A DNA stretch of 64,000 nt from QYOJ01 sp964616825. Lineage in GTDB: Bacteria > Bacteroidota > Bacteroidia > Bacteroidales > FEN-979. The notes beneath the pieces are model-generated. The model saw nothing but the letters and a program-made list of their open reading frames with translations, had not been told where the DNA came from and ran no database searches. The translations under genes and the position numbers were made by a program. The DNA lies in the NCBI GenBank assembly GCA_964616825.1, contig CAZTSX010000001.1, forward strand, positions 62,001-126,000, in the 5' to 3' direction. Positions 45,481 through 53,782 of this stretch are shown in pieces. How positions within the stretch are numbered: position 1 is the first letter of the stretch; the number at the start of each line of letters is the position of its first letter.

Positions 45481-46136
45481 AATTCAACGATCTTGTTTTT
45501 AATGGCAAATTTAACCATCTCTACAGTAGATTTTAAGCCTAGTTTTTTGACAATGTGATTTTTATGGGATTCAACCGTCCGGATACTGATGCCCAGTGTA
45601 TTGCTTATCTCTTTGTTGTTAAATCCCTCAGCAAAAAGCTTCAGGATCTCGTGTTCACGGTTGGAAAGTGGTTGAGCCCCATTTCCTTTGCTTGTTTCTG
45701 GTTCATTAACTTTCCGGAGGAAGCTTTTCAGGATGACCTGTGAGATCGATTTACTAAAGAACTCTTGTCCGGAATGAATGGTATAGATGGCATCAAGAAG
45801 CTCCTGTCGTGAAGTATTCTTTAAAAGGTATCCTTTGGCTCCTGCTTTCATAGCGTTAAACACAAAATCCTCATTTGTATACATCGAAAGGATAAGGATT
45901 TTACTTGCAGGGTATCTGTTACTGATGATACGTGTAAGCTCAATACCGGAGATATCAGGGAGTGAAATGTCCATCAGAATGAGATCCGGGTGTGCCTGGG
46001 GAATCTTCTCGAGTAGTTCGTTCCCGGTGGTTGCTTCACCAATGATCGTGATATCATTGACCCCGGATAGAAGTGCTTTGATGCCATCAAGAATAAGTTG
46101 ATGGTCATCGACCAGAAAAATCTTAATGTTCTCCAT
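45477..46136 (-). CDS. LuxR/NarL-family response regulator
   Basis: 219 residues. Receiver domain with D10-D11 and phosphoacceptor D56 (LILMDISLPD), then LuxR-type HTH (about 155-219; LSNREHEILKLFAEGFNNKEIS). The cognate histidine kinase starts immediately upstream (gap 3 bp) and panC overlaps its end by 4 bp (ATGA). Target genes cannot be read from the sequence. Confidence 0.95.
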   Translation of the reverse strand: MENIKIFLVDDHQLILDGIKALLSGVNDITIIGEATTGNELLEKIPQAHPDLILMDISLPDISGIELTRIISNRYPASKILILSMYTNEDFVFNAMKAGAKGYLLKNTSRQELLDAIYTIHSGQEFFSKSISQVILKSFLRKVNEPETSKGNGAQPLSNREHEILKLFAEGFNNKEISNTLGISIRTVESHKNHIVKKLGLKSTVEMVKFAIKNKIVEL

Positions 46137-46139
46137 CTT

Positions 46140-46913
46140 TTAATGAAATACAGGGATATCTATGGCAATTTCCGTACCTATATTTTCATGTGATTCAATC
46201 TTAATCGCTCCCTTCAGCAAGTTAACCCGCTCCCGCATGTTGTTCATTCCATGTCCCGTTCCGGTTTTTATCTCCTGTAGATTAAATCCCTTCCCATCAT
46301 CGCGGATATTAAAAAGTACCTCATCTTTTTTTCGCTCCAGGATAATTCTCACACTTGTTGCTCTGGCATGTTTAACAATGTTGTTTACCGCTTCCTGGGC
46401 AATCCGGAAGAGATATGTCTTGAGTGTCGTGTTCAACGACTCAAGATCACCTTTAAAGTCGAGAGAAATCTTCAATCCGGTGTGTTCGCTCGTCTCAATA
46501 CAGAGATTCCGGATGGCAAATACCACACCAAAAGCTTCCAAAACTGAAGGCATCAGGTTGTTGCTGATTCTCCTGATCTCATCCAGAATCTCATCGAAAT
46601 CGGTCCTGAGCCTTGAAATCTGCTCTTTAACGTCGTCCTCATCCAGGTACAGCAGGCTTTCAAGTTTCATCTTGATGGAGATGAGGTATTGTCCGATCCC
46701 ATCATGTAATTCCCGGGATAAGCGCTGTCGCTCTTTCTCTTCACCTTCAATAAATGACTTCAGGCTACTAAAAGGATCGTGATCAATCTCCTTCGGCTCA
46801 ACTCTATTTTTACTAATTTTGGACAATCCGGAATAGCTATTAGGAAGCAGCAAACTTAATAAATTTCCGGGTCTGAAATAAAAATTCGTGAAGATGAAAC
46901 GTATATACTTCAT
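46140..46913 (-). CDS. Cytosolic HisKA_3 sensor histidine kinase
   Basis: About 257 residues from ATG 46913, or 228 from a TTG at 46826. Dimerisation/phosphoacceptor helix with RLSRELHDGIGQYL (conserved His) and HATPase_c with NNIVKHARAT (N box), DDGKGFNL (G1) and GHGMNNMRERV (G2). No sensor or transmembrane domain, so the signal is probably cytoplasmic or comes from a partner. ATG 46913 lies inside the start of the divergent M1 peptidase gene; the TTG would avoid this overlap, so the N-terminus is uncertain. Confidence 0.88.
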   Translation of the reverse strand: MKYIRFIFTNFYFRPGNLLSLLLPNSYSGLSKISKNRVEPKEIDHDPFSSLKSFIEGEEKERQRLSRELHDGIGQYLISIKMKLESLLYLDEDDVKEQISRLRTDFDEILDEIRRISNNLMPSVLEAFGVVFAIRNLCIETSEHTGLKISLDFKGDLESLNTTLKTYLFRIAQEAVNNIVKHARATSVRIILERKKDEVLFNIRDDGKGFNLQEIKTGTGHGMNNMRERVNLLKGAIKIESHENIGTEIAIDIPVFH

Positions 46914-49239
46914 TTCAATACTCGTCCTATTCCTGAGGGGCACCGATATTCAGGCACAGGAGAAAACAGTCACCTATATCAAAGACCCTCATGCTGATCC
47001 TCCTACTCACGTGGTTAAACTCAACCATGTTGATGCGTCACTGTCATTTGTCCCGGAGGAATGGAAGGTGCTCGGGGAAGCTACTCTTACATTTATACCA
47101 AACCGGTATCACACTGATTCGATTGTGTTTGTGGCACCAGGTTTCAATGTGGAGTGGGTGAAGCTAGAAGGAGAAAGTGTGAAATTACATCAGTCTGGCA
47201 GGAACCTGATCATCCATCCAAATATGGATCTACAGCGAGGGAAAGCGTATCACCTGGCAATGCAGTATCATTCCTATCCGGTTGCCACAGGAATCTACTT
47301 TGTTGGATGGAAGCCGGAAGAGGAGGGAAAACGAAAACAGATATGGGCGCATCGCCCTTTTGGCTGGCTCCCCTACATGGATGGCAGGGTTACCATGGAT
47401 ATCCGGATCACCTTCGATTCTGCGTTTACAGTTTTCACCAATGGGGAGAGGCTATCTGTGAAGAAGAATCCTGATGGAACGAACACCTGGCATTACCGAA
47501 TGACAGAAGACCATCCCTTTTTCTCCACCGCACTCGGAATCGGGGACTATGATTTCAACATATTAAAAACAAGTAGGGGAGTACCACTCGAACTGCTCTA
47601 CTACCGGGGGATGGAAGAGAAGGTGGAGCCTACATACGAGTTTACACAGGAAATGTTTGATTTTTTTGAGAAAGAGATCGGAACTCCTTACCCATATCCT
47701 GTTTACCGGGAGATTCCTGTTATAGACTATATGTATGGTGGGATGGAGTGCACGACCTCAACGATCTTCGGAGATTATATGCTGATCGACCCACGGGCCT
47801 ATTGGCAGCGGAACTACATTAACGTGAATGCTCATGAACTGGCACATCAGTGGTTTGGTGATTGCATCGGACACCTGGCTAATAAAGATGTCTGGCTTAC
47901 CGAAAGTTTCGGGACATATTATGCTAAAATATTTGAACGTTCGGTATTCGGTGAGTCATATTTTCAGGATATGGTCAGGGAAGAGCAGGAAGCAGCACTG
48001 GAGGCTTCGAAACTGAACAACTACCCTGTGGGGAGTAGCCGCGGAGGAAGGGCAAGGATCTATGACAAGGGATCCGTGGTACTTGGAATGCTCCGGGATA
48101 TACTTGGAGAGCAGGAGTTTAAAGACGTCATCCATGCCTATTTTGAGAAATTCAAATTCGGATCGGCCGAGACGCAAGACTTCATCCGAACGGTCTATGA
48201 CGTTACCGGTCAATCCTACAACTGGTTCTTTGATCAGTGGATCCTCCGACCAGGCGAACCTCATTACTGCATAAGCTACCGGGTGATGGATGATACCACA
48301 GGATCGCGAAACACCCTGGTAAGGGTAGAACAGATCAAGGAGACCAGCAATCTCACCGGCCTCTTCAGAATGCCGGTCTGGTTTCAGGTTTGGTATGCAG
48401 ATGGAAGTTGCGATTCTATCCAATCCTGGATTGAGGAGAAAGTGCACGAAGTATGCATCCCAAATCATGAAGAGAAGAGAGTGCAATATGTACTGTTTGA
48501 TCCGGGGAATCACATCCTGAAGCAGGTAACTTTCAATAAATCTTACGATGAACTGGCAGCCCAGACAATAAATGCCAGTCATATGATCGATAGATTTGAT
48601 GCATTGGTTGCCTTGCGAAACATTCCGGTGGAAAAGAAGAAAGATCATCTTATCATGTGCTTCGATCAGGAGAGGTTTCACCTGACAAAGTCGGAAATTC
48701 TTCGTCAACTATCTACAGATCGATCCCCTGAATCGATTGAATTATTCCGAAAAGCGATCCACGATCCGGATGCTACTGTCAGGAAGACTCTTTTGCTATA
48801 TCTGAAACCAATACCCTCAACACTACAGCGTGATACAGAAGCGCTTCTCAGCGATAGCTCATACCTGAACGTTGAATTGGCACTGAATCGCCTGTGCCGG
48901 GATTTCCCGGATGCTGCTTCCCGGTACCTTGAACTGACTAAAGATGAGACTGGATGGCGGGGAAAAAACATCCGGATGAGATGGCTGCAATTATCTATTG
49001 AGGACTGGAAATTGGATTTTCTCCCGGAGTTGATCTCCTATACCGCTCCTGATCAGGAATTTGAAACGAGGATGAATGCATTTTCAACGTTAATGAGCCT
49101 GGGATATATCGATGAAACCATCGCGCAACATGCTATTCAGGCTTCGAACCATTGGAATCGAAAACTGGCATCCGCTGCCGGGGAATACCTGAACTATTTC
49201 TCAAAGCAGGAGGAGTACAATGAGTTGATCCATGAATAA
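46894..49239 (+). CDS. M1-family metallopeptidase (aminopeptidase)
   Basis: 781 residues from ATG 46894 with signal peptide (MKRIYFISILVLFLRGTDIQAQ). The zinc site HELAHQWFGDCIGHLANKDVWLTE (HExxH-18-E) starts near residue 314. The exopeptidase motif usually written GxMEN reads GGMEC (about 287-291). The C-terminal third has HEAT-like helical repeats. Probably periplasmic, removing N-terminal residues from peptides. Overlaps the MFS gene by 8 bp. Confidence 0.95.
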   Translation: MKRIYFISILVLFLRGTDIQAQEKTVTYIKDPHADPPTHVVKLNHVDASLSFVPEEWKVLGEATLTFIPNRYHTDSIVFVAPGFNVEWVKLEGESVKLHQSGRNLIIHPNMDLQRGKAYHLAMQYHSYPVATGIYFVGWKPEEEGKRKQIWAHRPFGWLPYMDGRVTMDIRITFDSAFTVFTNGERLSVKKNPDGTNTWHYRMTEDHPFFSTALGIGDYDFNILKTSRGVPLELLYYRGMEEKVEPTYEFTQEMFDFFEKEIGTPYPYPVYREIPVIDYMYGGMECTTSTIFGDYMLIDPRAYWQRNYINVNAHELAHQWFGDCIGHLANKDVWLTESFGTYYAKIFERSVFGESYFQDMVREEQEAALEASKLNNYPVGSSRGGRARIYDKGSVVLGMLRDILGEQEFKDVIHAYFEKFKFGSAETQDFIRTVYDVTGQSYNWFFDQWILRPGEPHYCISYRVMDDTTGSRNTLVRVEQIKETSNLTGLFRMPVWFQVWYADGSCDSIQSWIEEKVHEVCIPNHEEKRVQYVLFDPGNHILKQVTFNKSYDELAAQTINASHMIDRFDALVALRNIPVEKKKDHLIMCFDQERFHLTKSEILRQLSTDRSPESIELFRKAIHDPDATVRKTLLLYLKPIPSTLQRDTEALLSDSSYLNVELALNRLCRDFPDAASRYLELTKDETGWRGKNIRMRWLQLSIEDWKLDFLPELISYTAPDQEFETRMNAFSTLMSLGYIDETIAQHAIQASNHWNRKLASAAGEYLNYFSKQEEYNELIHE

Positions 49240-50422
49240 ATCTCGCTTCATTACACGTACGGTACTGCTTGTATCATTTATAAGTTTCTTTAATGACATT
49301 GCAAGCGAGATGCTCTATCCTGTGATGCCGGTCTACCTCCGGTCAATTGGATTTTCGGTCTTGCTGATCGGAATCCTGGAAGGGATAGCGGAAGCAACTG
49401 CCGGAATCAGCAAAGGGTATTTCGGAAACCTCTCTGATTTAAAGAGGAAAAGGTTGCCTTTTATTCAGATAGGCTATGCATTCAGCGCTATCTCCAAACC
49501 CTTGATGGCCGTGTTCATCTTTCCCTTGTGGATCTTTTTTGCCAGGACGCTTGACAGGCTTGGTAAGGGAGTACGGACGGGAGCCCGGGATGCGATATTG
49601 AGTGATGAATCTACACGGGAGAATAAGGGAAAGGTATTTGGCTTTCACCGGGGGATGGATACTCTCGGTGCTGCTATCGGGCCAGCGCTGGCGCTGGCCT
49701 GGCTCTATTTTTTTCCGGGACAATACCGATGGCTGTTTTTTGTGGCGTTTATCCCAGGCATGGCCGCTATCCTGCTCACCATTTTTATCAGGGAAAAGAA
49801 GAAAGCGAAACCTGAAAAGAGGCCAGCCAGGATTCATCTTTTCTCCTATTTCTTATACTGGAAGAGAGCCAGGCCGGATTTCAGGTTCCTGGTTATCGGA
49901 TTGTTGCTGTTTGCACTCTTTAACAGCTCCGACATATTCCTTCTTCTTGCAGTGAAAGAACAGGGTTTATCAGACCTGCAGATGATCGGTGTCTATATTT
50001 TCTATAACCTGGTGTTTGCTTTACTTTCATATCCTGTTGGCTGGCTGGCCGACAGGATCGGATTAAAAACCATGTTGATAGCGGGATTATTGATTTTCAG
50101 CCTGGTCTATTTTGGTTTCGGTTGGGCAGGTTCACTACTCCTTTTTGGCTTTCTTTTCTTTGGATATGGTTTATACGCTGCATGCACTGACGGGATCTCC
50201 AAAGCGCTCATCACGAATATCGCCGATAAAAGCGATACGGCAACCGCCATTGGGTTTTACACAAGCTTGACCAGTATCATGGCCCTGCTGGCGAGTAGCC
50301 TGGCCGGTTTACTGTGGTTTACCCTTGGTTCGAGATGGATGTTCATAATCTCCGGATCAGGAGTAGCTGTTGCCATGTTTTACCTGCTGATCACCCTGAA
50401 AAGAAAAAAGGATGATATCTAA
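49232..50422 (+). CDS. Major facilitator superfamily transporter
   Basis: 396 residues with about twelve transmembrane helices. The cytoplasmic loop 2-3 carries GNLSDLKRKR and loop 8-9 GWLADRIGLKTML (MFS motif A-like). The conserved RTLDRLGKGVRTGARDAIL segment near residue 105 resembles a family of uncharacterised bacterial MFS proteins. Substrate unknown; translational overlap with the M1 peptidase suggests uptake or export linked to peptide use, but that is inference. Confidence 0.93.
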   Translation: MNKSRFITRTVLLVSFISFFNDIASEMLYPVMPVYLRSIGFSVLLIGILEGIAEATAGISKGYFGNLSDLKRKRLPFIQIGYAFSAISKPLMAVFIFPLWIFFARTLDRLGKGVRTGARDAILSDESTRENKGKVFGFHRGMDTLGAAIGPALALAWLYFFPGQYRWLFFVAFIPGMAAILLTIFIREKKKAKPEKRPARIHLFSYFLYWKRARPDFRFLVIGLLLFALFNSSDIFLLLAVKEQGLSDLQMIGVYIFYNLVFALLSYPVGWLADRIGLKTMLIAGLLIFSLVYFGFGWAGSLLLFGFLFFGYGLYAACTDGISKALITNIADKSDTATAIGFYTSLTSIMALLASSLAGLLWFTLGSRWMFIISGSGVAVAMFYLLITLKRKKDDI

Positions 50423-50429
50423 TCGATAC

Positions 50430-50470
50430 AATCCCTGAAATCATAGACTTTCAACGGGATTAATTATTTT
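50430..50470. terminator. Candidate bidirectional terminator between MFS gene and broken surface-protein gene
   Basis: AATCCC-TGAAA / TTTCA-(AC)-GGGATT hairpin with a 2-base bulge, followed on the plus strand by an A/T-rich tail with a T run. It sits between convergent genes. Confidence 0.45.
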
Positions 50471-50775
50471 TCAGTAATACTATAGATATCATAAGGATAT
50501 TGATAGCCGGGAAGATCCTTGTACCAATCAGGATAAGCGATTCCGTCTGACTCGCACCATTCTGCGAAGTGGTAATATCCCCATATAATAGGAACCATCT
50601 CGTAGGTATAACTATACTTCTCTGTGATGTTCATTGCCCATGGCAGGTTTTTCCCGGTCTTATAATACCTTCCTGTTGCAGGATCGGAGTCATCGTCCTG
50701 TGTTTTGAAGAAGGCTGGATTGGCCAGCGATGTTGGAACATAATCTGGCAGATGAATCTCTATATTCCGATCCAT
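50464..50775 (-). CDS. C-terminal LruC-domain fragment
   Basis: 103 residues from the only ATG; the frame is open back to 50865 and reads YAIYINLHFKTPQPQNVV before the ATG, so this is not a free-standing gene. PYNPFIIKNMDRNIEIHLPDY, DDDSDPATGRYYKTGKNLPW and the ending PYDIYSITEK match the end of LruC (DUF4842) proteins of Bacteroidota surface lipoproteins. It is the third part of the broken gene. Confidence 0.75.
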   Translation of the reverse strand: MDRNIEIHLPDYVPTSLANPAFFKTQDDDSDPATGRYYKTGKNLPWAMNITEKYSYTYEMVPIIWGYYHFAEWCESDGIAYPDWYKDLPGYQYPYDIYSITEK

Positions 50776-52277
50776 ATTTTTAATAATGAATGGATTGTAT
50801 GGCGGGGGCCCAACAACATTCTGTGGCTGTGGTGTTTTAAAATGGAGGTTGATGTAAATAGCGTACTAAATGTCGTTGCGGTCGGGTACCAGTTGTTATA
50901 TGCCCGAACAATATCTGTCGGATAATCATCCAGGTCGTTACAGTCATAGTCTCCGTAAGCAGGCCAGAGGTCCTCAAAAGCGACACTTCCGTAATCGACC
51001 TGATTCGGGTAATAGGAGTTGAAAGCACGGGTTGCATCTGTTGGATAGGCATCCAGATTGTCCATGATCCCGTCACCATCTGTATCTGTGTTGCTTCCGG
51101 CTTCAATAATGTTGAGAACAAGTGTTTCGGCATCGCTTCCTGCGCTGTTTGTTGCGGTCAGGTTTACATTAGAGACGCCATATCCGGTAGGTATACCGCT
51201 TATGGTTGCATCGGTCAAACTTAGCCCGGAGGGTAATCCGGATGCTGTGTAGGTGATTGGTGTGGTTCCGGAAGCTGTAATTAAATAATTATATGGTTGG
51301 CTCTGTTCGCCTGCAGAGGTCAGTTGGCTGGTGATAACAGGAGGTTGAATACCTGCATCGATCGTGATCGTCAGAATCTCTGTATCTGAGCCAAAACTAT
51401 TTACAGCGGTCAATGTCGCCTCCGTAATACCTGCGGATGTTGGCGTGCCATTGATGGTATGATTTTCTGAGTTGTAAGTTAGTCCAGGATGTAGATTAAC
51501 TGCATTGTATGTGATCGTTGACGAACCTGTAGCAGTCAGGGTATAGACCGGGAACTGTTGTCCATACGTACCGGAAGCAGTCAACGCGCTTGTAATCACA
51601 GGTGGCTGGCCGACCGTTAAGACAAGTGTTTCGGTATCTGTACCACCGGCGTTCGTAGCTGACAAGGATATGTTATAGGTCCCGGCTGTCGTAGGTGTTC
51701 CGGTAATCTGGTTGGTAGATGAACTGAACGAAAGTCCTGTTGGCAGGTTGGTCGCATTGAATGTAATGGGCCCGGTACCTGATGCAGTAAGTTGGTAAGT
51801 ATAGGATTGGTTAACGGTTGTAGAACCCGTAAGTGCGCTGGTGATCACCGGTGGTGAAGTGGGTTGTGTAACAGTAAATACGAGGGTTTCAGTATCGGTC
51901 CCCATATAATTATCGGCTACAAGAGTGATGTTAGTAACCCCGACTGAGATCGGTGTTCCGCTGATGGTGTGAGTCCCTGCATTGAAAGTCAATCCTGCTG
52001 GCAGATTGGTTGCTGAGTAGGTGATGGGTGAGGACCCTGTAGCTGTGATCACATATGGTGTGATCGCTTGGTTCACAAGGCCTCCGCCAACCAGTGAGCT
52101 GGTAATAGTAGGAGCAACCGGCATAGTACAATTAGGGACCGGAATGGTATAACTGCAATAGGTAACATTCGGACCTTTGGAGCCGTCATTTGGGTCCAGA
52201 TCGTCTTCAACACAGATATCCACATAGCCTGTGACACTGGACCCGCTTGTGGTCTCCCCTTCATCCTCTGACCTCAA
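50760..52277 (-). CDS. Middle fragment: four Ig-like (He_PIG) repeats plus start of LruC domain
   Basis: 505 residues from a TTG. Four repeats of about 80-85 residues (about 48-130, 131-215, 216-305, 306-385), each with a PxITSxL start, PITYxAxxLPxGL core and GTxxETLVLTV ending; DNA copies are diverged. Then DTDGDGIMDNLDAYPTDATRAFN and FEDLWPAYGDYDCNDL, the LruC opening, followed by a second DDYPTDIVRAYNNWYP copy. The last 30 residues are out-of-frame translation. The frame is open upstream of the TTG and continues the lipoprotein fragment, showing one original gene. Confidence 0.75.
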   Translation of the reverse strand: MRSEDEGETTSGSSVTGYVDICVEDDLDPNDGSKGPNVTYCSYTIPVPNCTMPVAPTITSSLVGGGLVNQAITPYVITATGSSPITYSATNLPAGLTFNAGTHTISGTPISVGVTNITLVADNYMGTDTETLVFTVTQPTSPPVITSALTGSTTVNQSYTYQLTASGTGPITFNATNLPTGLSFSSSTNQITGTPTTAGTYNISLSATNAGGTDTETLVLTVGQPPVITSALTASGTYGQQFPVYTLTATGSSTITYNAVNLHPGLTYNSENHTINGTPTSAGITEATLTAVNSFGSDTEILTITIDAGIQPPVITSQLTSAGEQSQPYNYLITASGTTPITYTASGLPSGLSLTDATISGIPTGYGVSNVNLTATNSAGSDAETLVLNIIEAGSNTDTDGDGIMDNLDAYPTDATRAFNSYYPNQVDYGSVAFEDLWPAYGDYDCNDLDDYPTDIVRAYNNWYPTATTFSTLFTSTSILKHHSHRMLLGPRHTIHSLLKIWIGI

Positions 52278-53392
52278 CTGAGCTCCTTGTGAGTTCGGGC
52301 CAATAATATATCCCCAGCTATTTTTAATTCTTCTTCAGTTACCATCAAGCTGTTCAATCCCAGATTGGTGGTTGAACCCGATTTAAATTCAAGTTCACCT
52401 TCAACACTGACATACCCATTGTTGTGGAATGTTCCTTCTTGTTTAAATGCATCGTTACCATCTTCTGTAATGTAAAAGGAACAGTTATTTGTAAACACAC
52501 TACCTGACTTGTTTTTAAATTTTTTAGTGATGGTAAATGATCCATCGTTGATAATGGTTCCTTTGTTTTCAAATTTTACTGAGATATTTACAGTGCCCCA
52601 GTTGTGCAGGCTCCCGTTAAGTTTGCATGTTTTACTTCCACTGATATTCAAGCTTCCGTAATTCTCAAGAGTAAAGTAGTTTTCGTGTTTGGGAAGTGTG
52701 AGCGTTCCGGACGGGGTTACAATTATCGTCCCTTCACCTCCGCCTGAGTTGTAACTGTTAACAGAGGCTGTTCCACATATCTTCAGGGTTCCACCTGAGT
52801 TGACCTTTAATTGATTAAAAACTGCAGATGAACCATCTTCTACACAGTAAACCTCTCCGGATTCGACTGTTAAATTGTCCACTGTACCTGTAACAATATT
52901 TGTGCATCCGGAGTTACAATCATTAGCGGTGACGGATCCTGGTGACAAAGGAGGTCCTCCCCCTTTGCTGAAATCATAGACGATCGCATTGTTGACAATG
53001 GGAACCGCCACATAATTATTGTATCCATCCGAAGCAAGTTTCGCAATATAGACCTCTTTCAATCGGGAAGGTAACCTAACCATACTGTTAAACTGGCCAT
53101 TGCTGAGCCCACCTGTGGTGATCAACTTGCCGCCTTCTGCCGGATTGCCCTGGAATATCTGGATGATATTCATGCCACTCGCCTTCGGTGACGGCACGTA
53201 GATAGTTGCATCGACATCATTGAAGTTTTCAAACTCAAAATGGGGATCTACCTTCAGTTCCGTGTACTTTGTCACTGGCCGTTCCGTGATCTCAATGGTT
53301 TTCCTGCACCCAAGGTGGAGCACTAAAAAACCCGCCAGAAGGATGATTAATCCTGCTGAAACTGATGTGTTGAAGAGAACTTGCCTTTTCAT
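52274..53392 (-). CDS. N-terminal lipoprotein fragment of the broken surface protein
   Basis: 372 residues with a lipoprotein signal peptide (lipobox LHLGC, cysteine near residue 29). Residues about 50-150 form a beta domain (ELKVDPHFEFENFNDVDATIYVPS) and about 165-350 a run of short Gly/Asn/Ser-rich strands (SGTLKICGTASVNSYNSGG, NWGTVNISVKFENKGTI) like a beta-helix. The last 10 residues after TEEELK arise from the frame break. A -7 box is upstream at 53441-53448. Confidence 0.8.
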   Translation of the reverse strand: MKRQVLFNTSVSAGLIILLAGFLVLHLGCRKTIEITERPVTKYTELKVDPHFEFENFNDVDATIYVPSPKASGMNIIQIFQGNPAEGGKLITTGGLSNGQFNSMVRLPSRLKEVYIAKLASDGYNNYVAVPIVNNAIVYDFSKGGGPPLSPGSVTANDCNSGCTNIVTGTVDNLTVESGEVYCVEDGSSAVFNQLKVNSGGTLKICGTASVNSYNSGGGEGTIIVTPSGTLTLPKHENYFTLENYGSLNISGSKTCKLNGSLHNWGTVNISVKFENKGTIINDGSFTITKKFKNKSGSVFTNNCSFYITEDGNDAFKQEGTFHNNGYVSVEGELEFKSGSTTNLGLNSLMVTEEELKIAGDILLARTHKELS

Positions 53393-53440
53393 CTGATGAT
53401 TTTTGTAGTTTCACATAAACTGAGATTTCTTCTTAATGTA

Positions 53441-53448
53441 CAAAAATA
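53441..53448 (-). promoter_or_regulatory. Candidate promoter of the broken surface-protein gene
   Basis: TATTTTTG on the minus strand, 48 bp before the start codon. A TTTG (53478 to 53475) stands 26 bp further upstream, slightly too far for a canonical -33. The remainder of the 390-bp gap 53393-53782 shows no gene; only this box and the mnmA box stand out. Confidence 0.4.
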
Positions 53449-53743
53449 ATCTGTTTTCCCTCTTGATGAAACCTCAAACTAGTAAGTGTAAATCCTTATC
53501 TTTTATATGTATAATTATGGTTTGACATTGTCACAATATTCCGGATTTTTTATCATATCCAACTGTAAAGATACGAAAAAGCCTCTGAGGATCAAAATCC
53601 AGTAAAAATGGGTACACTTCACAGATGCTGCGGCAGATGGTGTCATCCAGCTTAACAATATACACGATTTGATCCTTGATGAAGATAGTTGCTATGTGAA
53701 CGCCGTAAATGATCAGGTAGCCTGTCGTAGTTTAAATTCTCCT

Positions 53744-53751
53744 TACCTTTG
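53744..53751 (+). promoter_or_regulatory. Candidate -7 box of mnmA
   Basis: TACCTTTG followed by C, a very good TAnnTTTG match, 31 bp before the mnmA ATG at 53783. No clear -33 TTTG. Confidence 0.5.
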
Positions 53752-53782
53752 CATGCTCATTTTGCGATTGAACAGAGGTCAG

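Larger units (their letters stand above)
50464..53392 (-). pseudogene. Surface lipoprotein with Ig-like repeats and LruC C-terminus, interrupted by two frame disruptions
   Basis: Read together, three minus-strand frames form one protein: lipoprotein signal and beta-helix-like region (53392-52274), four He_PIG-type Ig repeats and the start of a LruC domain (52277-50760), and the LruC C-terminus (50865-50464). Break 1 is at a five-base A run (plus-strand T run 52321-52325): with one extra A the sequence continues TEEELKNSWGYIIGPNSQG into the next frame. Break 2 lies near 50820-50870, where the frame switches before IYINLHFKTPQPQ. The middle of the LruC domain also appears to be missing. Confidence 0.7.

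Noticed and set aside
53669..53782. Longer N-terminus for MnmA from the open frame
   Set aside because: The extra 38 codons do not resemble MnmA and include the promoter box; the family start is at 53783.
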